From assembly GCF_005508865.1 (NCBI RefSeq), contig NZ_SCOM01000005.1, positions 248,001-312,000 on the forward strand: DNA of 64,000 nt, read 5' to 3'. Origin of the DNA: Pseudomonas sp. F(2018). GTDB lineage: Bacteria; Pseudomonadota; Gammaproteobacteria; Pseudomonadales; Pseudomonadaceae. The notes beneath the pieces were generated by a model that had not been told where the DNA came from, ran no database searches, and was given only the letters and a program-made list of their open reading frames with translations. Shown here piece after piece: positions 8,485 through 18,136 of this stretch; the stretch's first letter is position 1, and every line of letters starts with the position of its first letter. The translations under genes and the position numbers were made by a program.

Positions 8485-9135
8485 TCACTCGGCGCGGGCG
8501 GCCGCCCGGCGATGGCGAATGATCTCGATCACTCCCGGCAGGATCGAGACGAAGATGATCGCCACGATCAGGTAATGCAGATTGCTCTGCACCACCGGCA
8601 GGTTGCCGAAGAAGTAGCCGGCATAGCTGAACAGGGTCACCCAGACGACCGCGCCGATCACGTTGTAGAGGGCGAAGCGGCGGTAGGGCATGTGGCCCAT
8701 GCCGGCGACGAAGGGAGCGAAGGTGCGCACGATGGGCACGAAGCGGGCGAGGATGATGGTCTTGCCGCCGTGCTTGTCGTAGAAGGCTTCGGTCACTTCC
8801 AGGTAGCGGTGGCGGAAGATCTTCGAGTCCGGGTTGGCGAACAGCTTGGCGCCGAAGAAGCGGCCGATGCTGTAGTTGACCGCGTCGCCGAGGACGGCGG
8901 CGACGATCAGCAGCGGTACCATGATGTGCACGTTCATCGCGTCTTGGGTGGCGATGGCACCGGCGACGAACAGCAGCGAGTCGCCGGGCAGGAAGGGCGT
9001 CACCACCAGGCCGGTCTCGCAGAAGATGATCAGGAAGAGGATGCCGTAGATCCACGGCCCGTAGGCGGCGGTCAGCTCCGCCAGGTGGCGGTCGATGTGC
9101 AGGATGAAGTCGATGACAAGCTGGATGAATTCCAT
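8485..9135 (-). CDS. DedA-family membrane protein
   Basis: This is a 216-residue polytopic inner-membrane protein of the DedA/SNARE-associated (VTT) superfamily, implicated in flipping lipid carriers such as undecaprenyl phosphate and in membrane homeostasis. Family hallmarks are the E-T-G-L-V-V-x-P-F-L-P-G-D segment near residues 41-53 and the GGKTIILARFVPIVRTFAPFVAG stretch whose two arginines and proline are conserved (about 118-141). Length is typical. It stands alone, with about 110 nt separating it from the HD-GYP gene. Confidence 0.9.
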   Translation of the reverse strand: MEFIQLVIDFILHIDRHLAELTAAYGPWIYGILFLIIFCETGLVVTPFLPGDSLLFVAGAIATQDAMNVHIMVPLLIVAAVLGDAVNYSIGRFFGAKLFANPDSKIFRHRYLEVTEAFYDKHGGKTIILARFVPIVRTFAPFVAGMGHMPYRRFALYNVIGAVVWVTLFSYAGYFFGNLPVVQSNLHYLIVAIIFVSILPGVIEIIRHRRAAARAE

Positions 9136-9183
9136 CTGGGCTCCACTCGCCGAAGCATGGGCGCGGTTCCTGCGCCGTAGATA

Positions 9184-9219
9184 GCAAAAACCCCTGAGAC
9201 CTTGCGGAATCAGGGGTTT
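9184..9219 (-). terminator. Rho-independent terminator after tRNA-Phe
   Basis: On the minus strand, AAACCCCTGA pairs with TCAGGGGTTT (9210-9219 with 9188-9197) and is followed by a short T-run, immediately downstream of the tRNA CCA end. Confidence 0.85.
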
Positions 9220-9227
9220 CTATATTT

Positions 9228-9303
9228 TGGTGCCCAGAGACGGAGTCGAACCGCCGACACGGGGATTTTCAATCCCCTGCTCTACCAACTGAGCTATCTG
9301 GGC
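9228..9303 (-). tRNA. tRNA-Phe (GAA)
   Basis: A 76-nt tRNA with encoded CCA. The acceptor stem GCCCAGA pairs with TCTGGGC, the D-arm contains AGCTCAGTTGGTAGAGC, the anticodon loop TTGAAAA reads GAA inside the GGGGA/TCCCC stem, and the T-arm has GGTTCGACTCC. It has its own consensus promoter and terminator. Stable tRNA genes are common integration sites, but no integrase lies beside this one. Confidence 0.98.
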
Positions 9304-9314
9304 AACGGGGCGCA

Positions 9315-9343
9315 ATTAAACGGATTTGAAGGAGCAGTGTCAA
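9315..9343 (-). promoter_or_regulatory. Sigma-70 promoter of tRNA-Phe
   Basis: On the minus strand, TTGACA (9338-9343), a 17-bp spacer and TTTAAT (9315-9320) form a near-consensus promoter 11 bp upstream of the tRNA. The discriminator after the -10 is GC-rich (GCGCCCC), as expected of stringently controlled stable-RNA promoters. Confidence 0.87.
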
Positions 9344-9426
9344 GCTAGGGAATGAAAAAATTTCAGTGCAGACGGGCGGTTACGAATTTCCGGGGGGCTG
9401 CGGGACGTTTCCGACCCGCGTCCGCA

Positions 9427-9695
9427 TCAGGCACTCGGTGGCACGTAGCCGTCGGCCTTGGCGTAGTCCTCGCCGGAGAGGAACTTGTCCATCTCGGCCT
9501 GGAGGAACTTGCGGTCCTCGGCGTTCATCATGTTCAGCCGACGCTCGTTGATCAGCATGGTCTGGTGCGCCTGCCATTCGTCCCAGGCCTTCTTCGACAC
9601 GTTGTCGAAGATGTCCTGGCCCTTGGCGCCGGGGTAGGGCGGGCGGTCGAGGCCGGGCAGGTCCTCGTTGAACTTGCGGCAATGGATGGTGCGGC

Positions 9696-9699
<4 letters not shown>
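9427..9699 (-). CDS. yggX: Oxidative damage protection protein YggX
   Basis: This 90-residue cytoplasmic protein of the YggX family is linked to Fe(II) trafficking and protection of iron-sulfur clusters. The family hallmarks are intact: MSRTIHCRKF with the conserved Cys7, PPYPGAKGQDIFDNVSKKAW, and the LNMMNAEDRKFL helix. It overlaps the mutY stop by 4 nt (ATGA). mutY-yggX pairing is widespread in gammaproteobacteria and fits, because MutY itself carries an Fe-S cluster. Confidence 0.96.
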
Positions 9700-10759
<1,060 letters not shown>

Positions 10760-10763
<4 letters not shown>

Positions 10764-12970
10764 CGGTTGAACAGGCCTTTCAGCGCGTCCTTGAGTTCCG
10801 GGCTGACCTTGTCGCCGAGCTTCTCGCCGAGCTTGTCGCCGGCCAGCTTGGCGGCGATCTTGCCGAGGCCGTCCTTGTCCAGGCGGCAGGCCTTGGCGCC
10901 CAATTCCAGCGGGCCGCGGCAGCGCAGTGGCCATTCCAGGCCGACATAGCGCTCGTTGACCTGGCAGGCCGGGTCCGGCATGGCGCCCTTGTCGCCCTCG
11001 ATGACGATGCCGACGCGGTAATCCATGCCCAGCACGCGCAGGTCGAGGTCGCCGTCGCCGTTCACTGTCAGGCCGGGGATGCGCGCCTTGAGGTCCGGGT
11101 TGCTGGCCACGCCATTGGTGAACTTCAGGTTGCCGTGCAGCTCCTCGAACGGCGTGTCCTTGCCGCGCGGCTCACCTGACAGCGACTTGCGGTTGAGGGT
11201 GGCGATGCCCTGGCACAGCTGCTGTTCCAGATTGGCCTCGACCAGCACGCCGTCGCTCAGGCTGAAGCTGGAAGTGCCGTTGAGCGCGTCGATCCAGGCC
11301 TTCTGGCTGTTGCCCTGGGTACGCAGGTCGGCGCTCAGGTCGAGCTGGCCGCGTACCGGCGGCTTCTCGCCACGGGCCTCGATCAGCTTCTCCACCGGGA
11401 TGCGCTTGAGCTGCTGGTTCAGGGTCAGCAGCGGCACGGCCGGGCGGGCGTCGAGCTGCGAGCGGACGACGAACTCGCCGCCATGCAGATCGCCACGCAG
11501 TTCCTGCAGGTCGAGCAGGCCGCCCTTGGCGCTGGCTTTGAAGCTGGCGCTTTCGATCGGCAGTTTGCTCAGGGTCAGTTGGCCGAGGCCGATGGTCGCC
11601 TGCACGTCGAGCTTGCGCAGGCTCTCCAGCGGCAGGGCAGGCTCGCTGCTCCAGGCCTGCTGGGTCGGCGCGTTCGGCAGCGGCGTGCTGCCGCTCTTGC
11701 CGGCGGCGGCCACCGCTTCCTTGACTTCACCCTTGCGCGCCGCGCCGGCATCGGCGTCCTTGTTTTCCGGCGGCAGGTAGCGATCGAGATCGAGCTTGTC
11801 ACCCTTGAGCTGCAGGCGCAGGGCCTGCTTGGCGAAGTCGCTAACCGCCAGGCTGCCGCTGAAGGTGCTGTCGTCCAGCTTCAGGCTGAGGTCGTTGAGG
11901 TTGACGCTGCTCGGCGTGCCGGCCAGGCGGGCGGACATCTCGAAGCGGCTCAGGGTGCCGCTGTCGCGCATGGCGGGCAGGGCGATGCCGATGCCGTCGA
12001 GGAATTCGCGCAGGTTGAACTGGGCCAGCGACAGGTTGCCTTCCAGCTGGGCGGTCTTGTCCAGGTCGCGCAGCTTGAGCTCGCCGAGGGCGCGCAGCTG
12101 GTTGGCGGAGAGCTTGATGCCGGTCCATTCGGCCACCTGGGCGGACTGGTCGAGCAGCAGCTGGCCCTGGCTGGAGAAGGTCAGGGTCTCGCCACCCAGC
12201 GGCTCGCCGGAGGCTTCGCCGGCCAGCTTGAGGTCCTGCAGCTGGTAGCGCTTGAGGCCGCGGTCGAAGCGCAGCAGGCCCTGCAGTTCGGTCTTGGCGC
12301 GCACTACCGGCTGGTTGGTGCCGAGGAAGGCCAGCAGCTTGATCGGGATATCGGCGCCCTCGCGGATGGCGCCGGTGGACAGCTCGATGCCCTCAGCGCT
12401 GAACTGCTTGCCGCTCTGGGCATCGTGGTAGTCGATGCGCGAGGTGCTGATGGTCAGGCTGTCGATGTCCAGCTTGACCGGCTTGCCACTCTCGTCGGTG
12501 GTCTGGGCGGTTGGCTCACTCTGCTCGCCCGATGCTGGCGGGGTCGATTCACTCGGCGCGGGCTTGGCCGGCTGGCCGACGCCTTCCCAGTTGCCGCGGC
12601 CTTTCTCGTCGCGCTGCAGGGTCAGGTTGAGGCCGTCGACACGGATGTCGCTCATCTGCACTTCCTGGTACAGCAGCGGCAGCACGCGCACAGACAGGCC
12701 GAGCAGGCGCAGGTCGGCGAAGGGTTTGTCCGGGGTGTCGGTGCTGGCCAGGGTGGCGTCGGTCAGCTCCAGGCCGAGCCAGGGGAACAGGCTCCAGCCG
12801 ATGTCGCCCTTGAGCTGCAGTTCGAGGTTGGCCTTGTCGCGGGCCAGTTGCTGGATCTCGTCCTTGTAGTCGTTGGGGTCGAACAGGTGGGTCAGGGCGA
12901 AGCCGAGGCCGACGATGATCAGCAGCAGCCCGAGAAATACCAGACCCAGGATTTTGCCAATGGCTTTCAT
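10760..12970 (-). CDS. asmA: AsmA family protein
   Basis: This is a 736-residue inner-membrane-anchored periplasmic protein. One N-terminal helix (about 5-27, ILGLVFLGLLLIIVGLGFAL) precedes the AsmA domain start (FDPNDYKDEIQQLARDKANL) and a long repetitive beta-rich body with low-complexity linkers around 195-235 and 490-520. AsmA-like proteins are bridge-type lipid transporters affecting outer-membrane assembly. It is the first gene of an operon with mutY and yggX, with ATGA coupling to mutY. A TATACT element (minus strand, near 13013) may be its -10. Confidence 0.9.
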
Positions 12971-13208
12971 GGACCAGTCCTTGTGTGGAGTTCTTCTATA
13001 TAGGGGCGGGAGTATACCGCCGCCGTGTGGCGCGGCGAGCGCCATGCGTGGCAGGGGTTGGATGACCAGGTCGACGAGCGGTTCCCCTGCGACCTGTGCC
13101 TGCGATGGCGCGCGGGGAAAGCCGTTTTGGCAGCGACGGCCCATCCGCCGCCGGCGTTCCGGGGTTAGGCTGCCAGCATAACAACAAGGATTCGCCTGTG
13201 AGGTGGTG

Positions 13209-14426
13209 ATGAATATCGTGGTGATGGCCGTGCCGTTGTACATCCTGCTGATGCTGCTGGAGCTCGCCTATGAGCGCTGGAGCGGCCGTCACACCTATCG
13301 CCTGGCCGACGCCACCACCAGCATCAACACCGCCGTGTTGCGCGTGTTGCTGGAGGGTCCGCTGCGTCTGCTGCTGGTCATCCCCTACGCCTGGCTGTAC
13401 GAGCATGCGCGGCTGTGGACGCTGGATCCGACCTCGCCCTGGACCTGGCTGCTCGGCTTCGTCGCCGTGGACTTCTGCTTCTACTGGGCGCACCGCAGCC
13501 TGCACCGCTACAACCTGCTGTGGGGTGCGCACCAGCCGCACCACTCCAGCGAGGACTTCAACCTGTCCACCGCCCTGCGCAAGGGTGCCTTCCAGACCGC
13601 CTTCGACTGGCCCTTCTACCTGCCGCTGGCCTTGCTCGGCCTGCCGCTGCCGCTGTTCCTGGTGCTGCTCGGCGCGCAGCTGGTCTACCAGTTCTGGATT
13701 CACTCGCAGCATATCGGCCGCTTGGGCGTGCTGGAGTGGTTTATGGTCACGCCGACCAATCACCGCGTGCATCACGGCCAGAACGATCGCTACATCGACA
13801 AGAACCACGGCGGTGTATTCCTGGTCTGGGACCGTCTGTTTGGCACCTACGCCGACGAGGACGAGCCGGTGCGCTATGGCGTGACCACCCCGGTGCGTAC
13901 CTTCGATCTGATCCGCCTGCAGTTTTCCTGGTGGCGCCTGCTGTGGGCCGACGCCGTGGCGACCCGCTCCTGGTGGGACAAGCTGCGCCTGTGGTGGATG
14001 CCCACCGGCTGGCGCCCGGCGGATGTGGCCGAGCGGCCCTGGCCGAAGATGGGCGCGGACAAGTTCGACTGCGCCTATCCGGCGAGTCTGAAGTGGTATG
14101 CCTTCCTGCAGTTCGTGGCGATCAACGCCATGGCCCTGTTCTATCTGGCCTCGGTGAAGCGCGCCGAGCTGTGGCAGCCGCTGTTGCTGGCGCTGCTGAT
14201 CCTCGCCGGCTGCATCGGCCTCGGCCTGCTGTTCGAAGGCAAGCGCGCGCTGTGGAAGGTAGAGGCGGGGCGTCAGGTACTGATGGCCGGCGCGGCGCTG
14301 GCCTGGGTGCTGTGGCTGGCACCGCAGCAGCTGGCGCTCGGCCTGGTGCTGGTCGGGCTGTGCCTGGCCAGCCTGCTGTGGCTGGTCTGGCTGGCGGCCA
14401 GGCCGCAGATGGCGCAGGCGTCCTAG
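13209..14426 (+). CDS. Sterol desaturase / fatty acid hydroxylase superfamily membrane protein
   Basis: This is a polytopic inner-membrane protein of about 405 residues. The di-iron histidine clusters are intact: HRSLH, HQPHH and HRVHH, with further His residues between helices. This places it in the FA_hydroxylase superfamily, which uses O2 to hydroxylate or desaturate lipid substrates. The C-terminal 120 residues add three more hydrophobic helices, typical of the YfhG-like bacterial branch. The ATG at 13209 is preferred over two GTG codons just upstream (13203, 13206). The substrate is unknown. It is monocistronic and divergent from asmA. Confidence 0.88.
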   Translation: MNIVVMAVPLYILLMLLELAYERWSGRHTYRLADATTSINTAVLRVLLEGPLRLLLVIPYAWLYEHARLWTLDPTSPWTWLLGFVAVDFCFYWAHRSLHRYNLLWGAHQPHHSSEDFNLSTALRKGAFQTAFDWPFYLPLALLGLPLPLFLVLLGAQLVYQFWIHSQHIGRLGVLEWFMVTPTNHRVHHGQNDRYIDKNHGGVFLVWDRLFGTYADEDEPVRYGVTTPVRTFDLIRLQFSWWRLLWADAVATRSWWDKLRLWWMPTGWRPADVAERPWPKMGADKFDCAYPASLKWYAFLQFVAINAMALFYLASVKRAELWQPLLLALLILAGCIGLGLLFEGKRALWKVEAGRQVLMAGAALAWVLWLAPQQLALGLVLVGLCLASLLWLVWLAARPQMAQAS

Positions 14427-14429
14427 GGC

Positions 14430-14828
14430 TTACAGGCTGTCCAGCGGCAGACCGCTGCGCGCGGCCAGGGCCTGGCTCTCCAGGTGATCCTTGGGGGCGG
14501 CCAGGTGCAGCGGCTTGCCGGCCTCGGCGGCCAGGCGCCGCGCCTCGTCGAGGATGCGTCGGGCCACGCCGCGCTTGCGGGTGACCTTGCGCACGCACAG
14601 GTGCGACAGGCGCCAGTGCTGCTCACCGCGCTCCAGCAGGGCGGCGCCGAGCAGGCGATCGTTGAAGCGCCCGGCGATCAGCTTGCCCTTGCCGATGCCA
14701 TCGGCCAGCAGGGCGTCGATGCTGGCGTAGGGCTCGAGCAGCCAGTCCGGGGCGTCGGCGTAGACCTTGCCCAGGTCGGTGTGGTCCTGGGCGGACGGGC
14801 GACTGACGATTTCGACCAGAACGGGCAT
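14430..14828 (-). CDS. PanZ/PanM-like GNAT-fold protein
   Basis: This is a 132-residue GNAT-fold protein. It closely tracks enterobacterial PanZ (PanM), the acetyl-CoA sensor that promotes maturation and feedback inhibition of aspartate decarboxylase PanD: SAQDHTDLGKVY, LIAGRFNDRLLGAA and LCVRKVTRKRGVARRILDEA all align with E. coli PanZ segments. The RKRGVA pyrophosphate loop would bind acetyl-CoA. The start (MPVLVEIVSRP) at 14828 is divergent from hisB. It converges on the desaturase gene with only 3 nt between the stops. Whether it acts on PanD in this lineage is not shown. Confidence 0.82.
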   Translation of the reverse strand: MPVLVEIVSRPSAQDHTDLGKVYADAPDWLLEPYASIDALLADGIGKGKLIAGRFNDRLLGAALLERGEQHWRLSHLCVRKVTRKRGVARRILDEARRLAAEAGKPLHLAAPKDHLESQALAARSGLPLDSL

Positions 14829-14933
14829 GGCGACTTCCTCGCAAGAGCAGGCTGCGCAGTGTAAAGCCAGCTCAATCGCGCCGATAGCCATTGCCCCGAC
14901 CGCCGCCGGTAGCCGCCAAAGCCACGGCCCGCC

Positions 14934-14939
14934 TATAAT
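14934..14939 (+). promoter_or_regulatory. -10 element of the hisB operon
   Basis: A perfect TATAAT hexamer lies 37 nt upstream of the hisB ATG in the divergent hisB/PanZ-like spacer. No strong -35 is seen at 16-18 bp, so activation or a weak promoter is possible. Confidence 0.55.
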
Positions 14940-14976
14940 GGCGGCCTTTTCCCGTGAGCAGCCTGTGGAGCTGGAG

Positions 14977-15570
14977 ATGGCCGAACGTACGGCATCCGTC
15001 GAGCGCAACACCCTGGAGACCCAGATCAAGGTCTCGATCAACCTGGATGGTACCGGCAAGGCCAAGTTCGATATTGGCGTGCCGTTCCTCGAGCACATGC
15101 TCGACCAGATCGCCCGTCATGGCCTGATCGACCTCGATATCGAGTGCAAGGGCGACCTGCACATCGACGACCACCACACCGTGGAAGACGTCGGCATCAC
15201 CCTAGGCCAGGCCTTCACCAAGGCGGTCGGCGACAAGAAGGGCATGACCCGCTACGGCCACTCCTATGTGCCGCTGGACGAAGCCCTGTCGCGCGTGGTG
15301 ATCGACTTCTCCGGTCGTCCGGGCCTGCAGATGCACGTGCCGTTCACCCGCGCGGTGGTCGGCGGCTTCGACGTGGACCTGTTCCAGGAATTCTTCCAGG
15401 GCTTCGTCAACCACGCCCTGGTCAGCCTGCATATCGACAACCTGCGTGGCACCAACACCCACCACCAGATCGAGACCGTGTTCAAGGCCTTCGGCCGCGC
15501 CCTGCGCATGGCCGTCGAGCTGGACCCGCGCATGGCTGGGCAGATGCCGTCGACCAAGGGCGTGCTCTGA
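14977..15570 (+). CDS. hisB: Imidazoleglycerol-phosphate dehydratase
   Basis: This 197-residue Mn-dependent dehydratase catalyses the sixth step of histidine biosynthesis (imidazole glycerol phosphate to imidazole acetol phosphate). Seen: the metal-binding histidine clusters in LEHMLDQIARHG and DIHIDDHHTVEDVGI-type sequence, and the C-terminal NLRGTNTHHQIETVFKAFGRAL. It is the monofunctional form, with no HisN phosphatase domain. The ATG at 14977 follows a GGAG ribosome-binding site; its stop overlaps hisH (TGATG). It heads the his cluster B-H-(DUF2164)-A-F. Confidence 0.97.
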   Translation: MAERTASVERNTLETQIKVSINLDGTGKAKFDIGVPFLEHMLDQIARHGLIDLDIECKGDLHIDDHHTVEDVGITLGQAFTKAVGDKKGMTRYGHSYVPLDEALSRVVIDFSGRPGLQMHVPFTRAVVGGFDVDLFQEFFQGFVNHALVSLHIDNLRGTNTHHQIETVFKAFGRALRMAVELDPRMAGQMPSTKGVL

Positions 15571-16208
15571 TGCAGACGGTTGCCGTCATCGACTACGGCA
15601 TGGGCAACCTGCACTCGGTGGCCAAGGCTCTCGAGCACGTCGGCGCCGGGCGAGTGATCGTCACCAGTGATGCCAGTGTGATCCGCGAGGCCGATCGCGT
15701 GGTGTTTCCCGGCGTCGGCGCGATCCGCGACTGCATGGCCGAGATCAGGCGCCTGGGCTTCGACAGCCTGGTGCGCGAAGTCAGCCAGGACCGTCCGTTC
15801 CTCGGCATCTGCGTCGGCATGCAGGCGCTGCTGGAGCGCAGCGAAGAGAACGGCGGTGTCGACTGCATCGGCCTGTTCCCCGGCCAGGTGCGCTTCTTCG
15901 GCAAGGACCTGCATGAAGACGGCGAGCACCTGAAGGTGCCGCACATGGGCTGGAACGAAGTGGCGCAGGTGGTCGATCACCCGCTGTGGCACGAGATTCC
16001 GGACCACGGCCGCTTCTACTTCGTGCACAGCTACTACATAGAGGCCGGTAACCCGGCGCAGGTGGTCGGCCGTGGCCATTACGGCAAGGACTTCGCCGCC
16101 GCGCTGGCCGATGGCTCGCGCTTCGCCGTGCAGTTCCACCCGGAGAAGAGCCATACCCATGGCCTGCAGCTGCTGCAGAACTTCGTCGCCTGGGATGGCC
16201 GCCGGTAA
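15570..16208 (+). CDS. hisH: Imidazole glycerol phosphate synthase glutaminase subunit
   Basis: This 212-residue class I glutamine amidotransferase supplies ammonia to HisF. The nucleophilic Cys lies in GICVGMQALL, and the His/Glu pair in QFHPEKSHTHGLQ. The N-terminus VAVIDYGMGNLHSVAKALEHVG is characteristic. The start overlaps the hisB stop. It partners with HisF, encoded 1.1 kb downstream. Confidence 0.97.
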   Translation: MQTVAVIDYGMGNLHSVAKALEHVGAGRVIVTSDASVIREADRVVFPGVGAIRDCMAEIRRLGFDSLVREVSQDRPFLGICVGMQALLERSEENGGVDCIGLFPGQVRFFGKDLHEDGEHLKVPHMGWNEVAQVVDHPLWHEIPDHGRFYFVHSYYIEAGNPAQVVGRGHYGKDFAAALADGSRFAVQFHPEKSHTHGLQLLQNFVAWDGRR

Positions 16209-16466
16209 ATGAGCCGGGGCAAGAAGACTGCGCAGCTGGAGCTTGAGGGCGCTCAGCAGCAGGCGGCGTTGCAGGTGCTGGGGCGCTTTCTGGAAGACCG
16301 CTTCGAACTCGAGTTGGGCTCGTTCGAAGTGCAGGAAGTGCTCGACCTGATCAGCCGCGAGATTGCCCCGCACTACTACAACAAGGCGATCTCCGATGTG
16401 CAGGCGGTGCTGTCCGACCGCTTCGCCAGCATGGAGAGCGACCTGTGGGCGCTCGAGAAGAGCTGA
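16209..16466 (+). CDS. DUF2164 family protein
   Basis: This is an 85-residue, probably cytoplasmic, largely helical protein that begins on the base after the hisH stop codon. The C-terminal half (ISREIAPHYYNKAISDVQ followed by LSDRFASMESDLWALE) matches the DUF2164 family. It sits inside the his operon between hisH and hisA, an arrangement that recurs in Pseudomonas. Its function is unknown; being immediately adjacent to hisH suggests co-translation but not necessarily a histidine-related role. Confidence 0.85.
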   Translation: MSRGKKTAQLELEGAQQQAALQVLGRFLEDRFELELGSFEVQEVLDLISREIAPHYYNKAISDVQAVLSDRFASMESDLWALEKS

Positions 16467-16503
16467 CCCTTCACCGAATTCACGACTTGAGCAGGTTCAA
16501 CCG

Positions 16504-17247
16504 ATGCTGATTATCCCCGCTATCGATCTCAAGGACGGCGCCTGCGTGCGTCTGCGCCAGGGCCGCATGGAAGACTCCACGGTGTTCTCCGACGATCCGG
16601 TGAGCATGGCTGCCAAGTGGGTCGAGGGCGGCTGCCGCCGTCTGCACCTGGTCGACCTGAACGGCGCCTTCGAGGGTCAGCCGGTCAACGGCGAGGTGGT
16701 CACCGCCATCGCCAAGCGTTACCCGAACCTGCCGATCCAGATCGGCGGCGGCATCCGTACCCTGGAAACCATCGAGCACTATGTGCGCGCCGGCGTCAGC
16801 TACGTGATCATCGGCACCAAGGCGGTGAAAGATCCGCAGTTCGTCACCGATGCCTGCAAGGCCTTCCCGGGCAAGGTCATCGTCGGCCTGGATGCCAAGG
16901 ACGGCTTCGTCGCCACCGATGGCTGGGCCGAGGTATCGACCGTGCAGGCCACCGACCTGGCCAAGCGCTTCGAGGCCGACGGCGTGTCCGCCATCGTTTA
17001 TACCGACATCGCCAAAGACGGTATGATGCAGGGCTGCAACATCCCGGCGACCGTGGCCCTGGCCAACGCCAGCCGCATCCCGGTGATCGCCTCCGGCGGC
17101 ATCCACAACATCGGCGACATCCAGGCCCTGCTGGACACCAGCAATCGCGGCATCATCGGCGCCATCACCGGTCGTGCGATCTACGAAGGCACCCTGGACG
17201 TGGCCGAGGCCCAGGCCATCTGCGACCTTAAGAACAAGGTCGAGTAA
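16504..17247 (+). CDS. hisA: Phosphoribosylformimino-5-aminoimidazole carboxamide ribotide isomerase
   Basis: This 247-residue TIM-barrel isomerase converts ProFAR to PRFAR in histidine synthesis. Seen: the N-terminal catalytic Asp in IIPAIDLKDGACVRLRQG, the phosphate-binding IQIGGGIRTLETIEHYV, and the second-half catalytic Asp in VYTDIAKDGMMQGCN with the closing phosphate loop VIASGGIHNIGDI. The ATG at 16504 is chosen by family length. It lies 37 nt after the DUF2164 gene. Confidence 0.97.
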   Translation: MLIIPAIDLKDGACVRLRQGRMEDSTVFSDDPVSMAAKWVEGGCRRLHLVDLNGAFEGQPVNGEVVTAIAKRYPNLPIQIGGGIRTLETIEHYVRAGVSYVIIGTKAVKDPQFVTDACKAFPGKVIVGLDAKDGFVATDGWAEVSTVQATDLAKRFEADGVSAIVYTDIAKDGMMQGCNIPATVALANASRIPVIASGGIHNIGDIQALLDTSNRGIIGAITGRAIYEGTLDVAEAQAICDLKNKVE

Positions 17248-17264
17248 GTCGACGGAGCTATAGC

Positions 17265-18035
17265 ATGGCACTGGCAAAGCGCATCATCCCCTGCCTCGAC
17301 GTGGACAACGGCCGCGTGGTCAAGGGTGTCCAGTTCGAGAACATCCGCGACGCCGGCGACCCGGTGGAAATCGCGCGCCGCTACAACGAGCAGGGCGCCG
17401 ACGAGATCACCTTCCTCGACATCACCGCCAGCGTCGACGGCCGCGACACCACCCTGCACACGGTGGAGCGCATGGCCAGCCAGGTGTTCATCCCGCTCAC
17501 CGTCGGTGGCGGCGTGCGCACCGTGCAGGACATCCGCAACCTGCTGAATGCCGGCGCGGACAAGGTCTCGATCAACACCGCCGCGGTGTTCAACCCGGAG
17601 TTCGTCGGCGAGGCCGCTGATCGCTTCGGCTCCCAGTGCATCGTCGTCGCCATCGACGCCAAGCGCGTCTCCGCGCCGGGCGAGCCGGGTCGCTGGGAGA
17701 TCTTCACCCACGGCGGGCGCAAGCCGACCGGCCTGGATGCCGTGCTGTGGGCAAAGAAGATGGAAGACCTCGGCGCCGGCGAGATCCTGCTGACCAGCAT
17801 GGATCAGGACGGAGTGAAGAGCGGCTACGACCTGGGCGTGACCCGCGCCATCAGCGAGACGGTGGGCATCCCGGTGATCGCCTCCGGCGGCGTCGGCAAC
17901 CTGGAGCACCTGGCCGCCGGCATTCTCGAAGGCAAGGCCGATGCGGTGCTGGCCGCCAGCATCTTCCACTTCGGCGAATACAGCGTGCCGGAGGCCAAGG
18001 CCTACCTGGCCAGCCGCGGCATCGTGGTGCGCTGA
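17265..18035 (+). CDS. hisF: Imidazole glycerol phosphate synthase cyclase subunit
   Basis: This 256-residue TIM-barrel cyclase uses HisH-derived ammonia to make imidazole glycerol phosphate and AICAR. Catalytic aspartates are visible in RIIPCLDVDNGRVVKGVQF and LLTSMDQDGVKSGYD, with phosphate loops TVGGGVRTVQDI and VIASGGVGNLEHL. GGAG precedes the ATG by about 8 nt. It is the last his gene of this cluster; hisE/I/G/D/C are not in the window. Confidence 0.97.
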   Translation: MALAKRIIPCLDVDNGRVVKGVQFENIRDAGDPVEIARRYNEQGADEITFLDITASVDGRDTTLHTVERMASQVFIPLTVGGGVRTVQDIRNLLNAGADKVSINTAAVFNPEFVGEAADRFGSQCIVVAIDAKRVSAPGEPGRWEIFTHGGRKPTGLDAVLWAKKMEDLGAGEILLTSMDQDGVKSGYDLGVTRAISETVGIPVIASGGVGNLEHLAAGILEGKADAVLAASIFHFGEYSVPEAKAYLASRGIVVR

Positions 18036-18081
18036 AACAGCGGCTGTGCGGGAGTCGCTAACCCCCTGCAGTAGGGCTGGC

Positions 18082-18113
18082 TAAAATGCCGGTGTCAGTT
18101 CGCGCTCGCGAAC
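18082..18113 (+). promoter_or_regulatory. Candidate promoter/operator of first solute-binding paralogue
   Basis: TAAAAT at 18082-18087 could be a -10. Ten bases downstream lies a perfect palindrome, GTTCGCG-CT-CGCGAAC (18098-18113), which would sit at or just after the transcription start and 23 nt before the ATG. It looks like a repressor operator or a 5'-UTR hairpin. The binding factor is unknown. Confidence 0.4.
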
Positions 18114-18136
18114 GCCCCTATCTGCAAGGAGTTCTT

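Noticed and set aside
9228..9303. tRNA-Phe as an integration site for a genomic island
   Set aside because: No duplicated tRNA 3' end, integrase or phage gene was seen on either side; flanking genes are core.
10764..10934. 57-codon N-terminal extension of mutY
   Set aside because: The extension is Arg/Gln-rich antiframe of asmA; the ATG at 10763 gives the normal MutY N-terminus with an ATGA overlap.
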